The position numbers were made by a program, and so were the translations under genes. From positions 52,307,398 through 52,371,397 of the forward strand of contig NC_063168.1 of NCBI RefSeq assembly GCF_023159225.1: a stretch of DNA of 64,000 nt, read 5' to 3'. Of the stretch, positions 62,493 through 64,000 are shown piece by piece (within the stretch, counting starts at the first letter, position 1; the number at the start of each line of letters is the position of its first letter). The stretch is from Perognathus longimembris pacificus. Lineage: Eukaryota > Chordata > Mammalia > Rodentia > Heteromyidae. Below the pieces are notes generated by a model. The model had not been told where the DNA came from. It saw only the letters and a program-made list of their open reading frames with translations, and did no database searches.

Positions 62493-63804
62493 TGTGTGCG
62501 CTCAGGATCACATGACCTAACAAGAGCAGTCCTGTGTTATGTAACGGCCACTCAGTGCACTCAGTTTTTCAGGTCTCTGCTGTCTCCATTCCCTTCTCCC
62601 TTTGTGAGGCCTGTCCTGTGGCCCATGGTTACTTGCAGAGGACCCATGGTGCCCTCTAGTCCCAAGGAGACTAATGCTGATTTTCCTACTTGCTGAGAAT
62701 ATAAATTGGAGAATTGATGGGTTACTTGTCATCACTATTTTCCTTTCAAAGACTATTTCTACATCTCTTTCTGCAACTCTTTCTAAGCCACATATAATTC
62801 CCCAAATAGAAATAATGAACAACTCACCTTATATCCAAGTCACCCTGAAAAGCAAAGGCAATAAATGCATGGATACCTTCTCTCTTTGGAATTCCTCTTT
62901 CCATCTGACCCCTGGAATGTTGCCTTAATCTTCAGGATCAGAGAGATATTAATGACATATTTTCTTTCAGATTCAAGCAGTTCTAGAGCCACAGTTTGTC
63001 TTTTAGCTTTAAATATAAACCAGAAAGGGATTTTTTGTTAGCTTCTTCCCAAAATCTTGTGGAAAAAAAAGAAAGCAAGTAAAAGATATTGAGAGTAGTA
63101 AAAAAACCAACAAATACTAAAACGAAGACTAACTGAAGCATAATTCATTCAATAGGACAAAAGACAAAACGTTATTGTCACTGCCTACTGAGCAGGCATC
63201 CACTACCATCTCAAGGTCCAGAGACACAAGTGCCAAGCAAATAAGGGTAATACTAGAAACAAGTGAAATGGTTAAAAGTCTATATAAGGTACAACGGAAT
63301 GTTCTCCCAGCCAGATGTTTTCCTCATTCCTATCCAAGAGTACAAGAAAGGGAAACCACAAGAGGAAGGGATAGGATCTGTAAAAGAGACTTTCAGAAAC
63401 AGTAGGAGGCAAGGTTGAAATGCTAGCATGAAACAAGGGGGTTCAGAGGAACTTGGTGTTCTGAGCAGCTGGCTGCTCTGGGCCCCTTTCCCCTCTGGCA
63501 GGTCCCAGCATGTGGGCAGTATGAAGCATTCCATGAAAGAGGCTGAAAGGTCTTCTGTTTGCTGGACTGAACTACCGAGAAAGGAAAAGACCCTCAGACG
63601 TTGACATAACCTACCAAAAAGTCAGTTTGCTACAGGACTAGCTTATCTTTCTAGATATTGCAGAATAAAAATGAAAAGTTTTTTTTTCAAATCTTAGAAT
63701 TGATATTCCTAGAGAGATGAGGAAAATAATCATTACTTAACCATTACAGGATGCTATGTTTTAAAAAAAGAAAGTAGGTTTTCGTTTTGTTTTGTGTATG
63801 TGTA

Positions 63805-64000
63805 TGTGTGTGCTGGTACTTGGACTTAAACTCAGGGCCTAGGTGCTGTCCTTTAGCTTTTTTGCTCAATACTAGTACTCTACCAATGGAGCCACAGGTC
63901 CACTTTTGGACTTTTGGGTGATTAACTGGAAAAGAGACTCATGAATTTTTCTGCCCAAGATAGCTTTGAACCATGAACATCAGATCTCAGCTTCCTGAGT
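63805..64000 (-). repeat. B1-Geo composite SINE, cut by window end
   Basis: Reverse copy starting gtgctggtacttggacttaa; continues past 64000. Confidence 0.8.

Larger units (their letters stand above)
61048..64000 (-). other. ARHGEF33 intron or upstream exons not found
   Basis: Contains a nested SINE cluster, a compound microsatellite and a partial SINE at the edge. Two exon-like minus-strand segments were examined (62692-62633 and around 62826-62900); only the first keeps phase with the exon at 61047, and weakly. Confidence 0.45.

Noticed and set aside
62826..62900. Exon-like minus-strand segment (GDLDI, donor gtgagt)
   Set aside because: Acceptor and donor look good, but it ends in phase 2 while the exon at 61047 needs phase 0. 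Joining it to either 61047 or the 62692 candidate gives a stop.

Overview
This is a mammalian nuclear window: split genes with GT/AG introns, an AT-rich background and very dense SINEs. The SINEs point to a rodent. Young copies are dimers of an ID-like, tRNA-Ala-type left half and a second tRNA-like right half. This matches the IDL-Geo SINE described from geomyoid rodents (kangaroo rats, pocket mice, gophers). A second abundant SINE joins a 7SL/B1-like left half to the same right half. The species assignment rests on recalled family descriptions, not on a search.

Left part (1-31240, + strand): the 3' half of SOS1, the Ras guanine-nucleotide exchange factor. Eight coding exons (4471-4633, 5034-5151, 14366-14538, 14987-15103, 17083-17347, 23276-23320, 24960-25078, 26463-26954) splice in phase. 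They encode the C-terminal ~496 residues: most of the Cdc25 catalytic domain and the whole proline-rich Grb2-binding tail. A SINE-free 3' UTR follows to about 31240. The 45-nt exon at 23276 is the known alternatively spliced exon of this gene.

Middle (31240-44250): intergenic. It holds SINEs, an old L2-like LINE and about 10 kb with no gene that I recognise.

Right part (44253-61047, - strand): the 3' half of ARHGEF33, convergent with SOS1 as I recall for mammalian synteny. Eight exons were rebuilt from splice sites and phase: 61047-60998, 58488-58356, 55928-55845, 55375-55292, 53147-52999, 52086-51871, 49903-49102 and 44396-44253. They encode most of a Dbl-homology (RhoGEF) domain, then a low-complexity tail with no PH domain, ending in a lysine-rich C-terminus. 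The 50-nt exon at 61047-60998 and the terminal exon at 44396-44253 are too short to stand out as ORFs and were found from acceptor, donor and phase. The more N-terminal exons were not identified and probably lie beyond 64000.

I found no RNA genes, CRISPR arrays or obviously new system. The more interesting items are the modular SINEs sharing one 3' half, nested SINE clusters with target-site duplications, the PH-less and divergent RhoGEF with a GC-rich penultimate exon, and a few unexplained exon-like or transcript-end-like signals.
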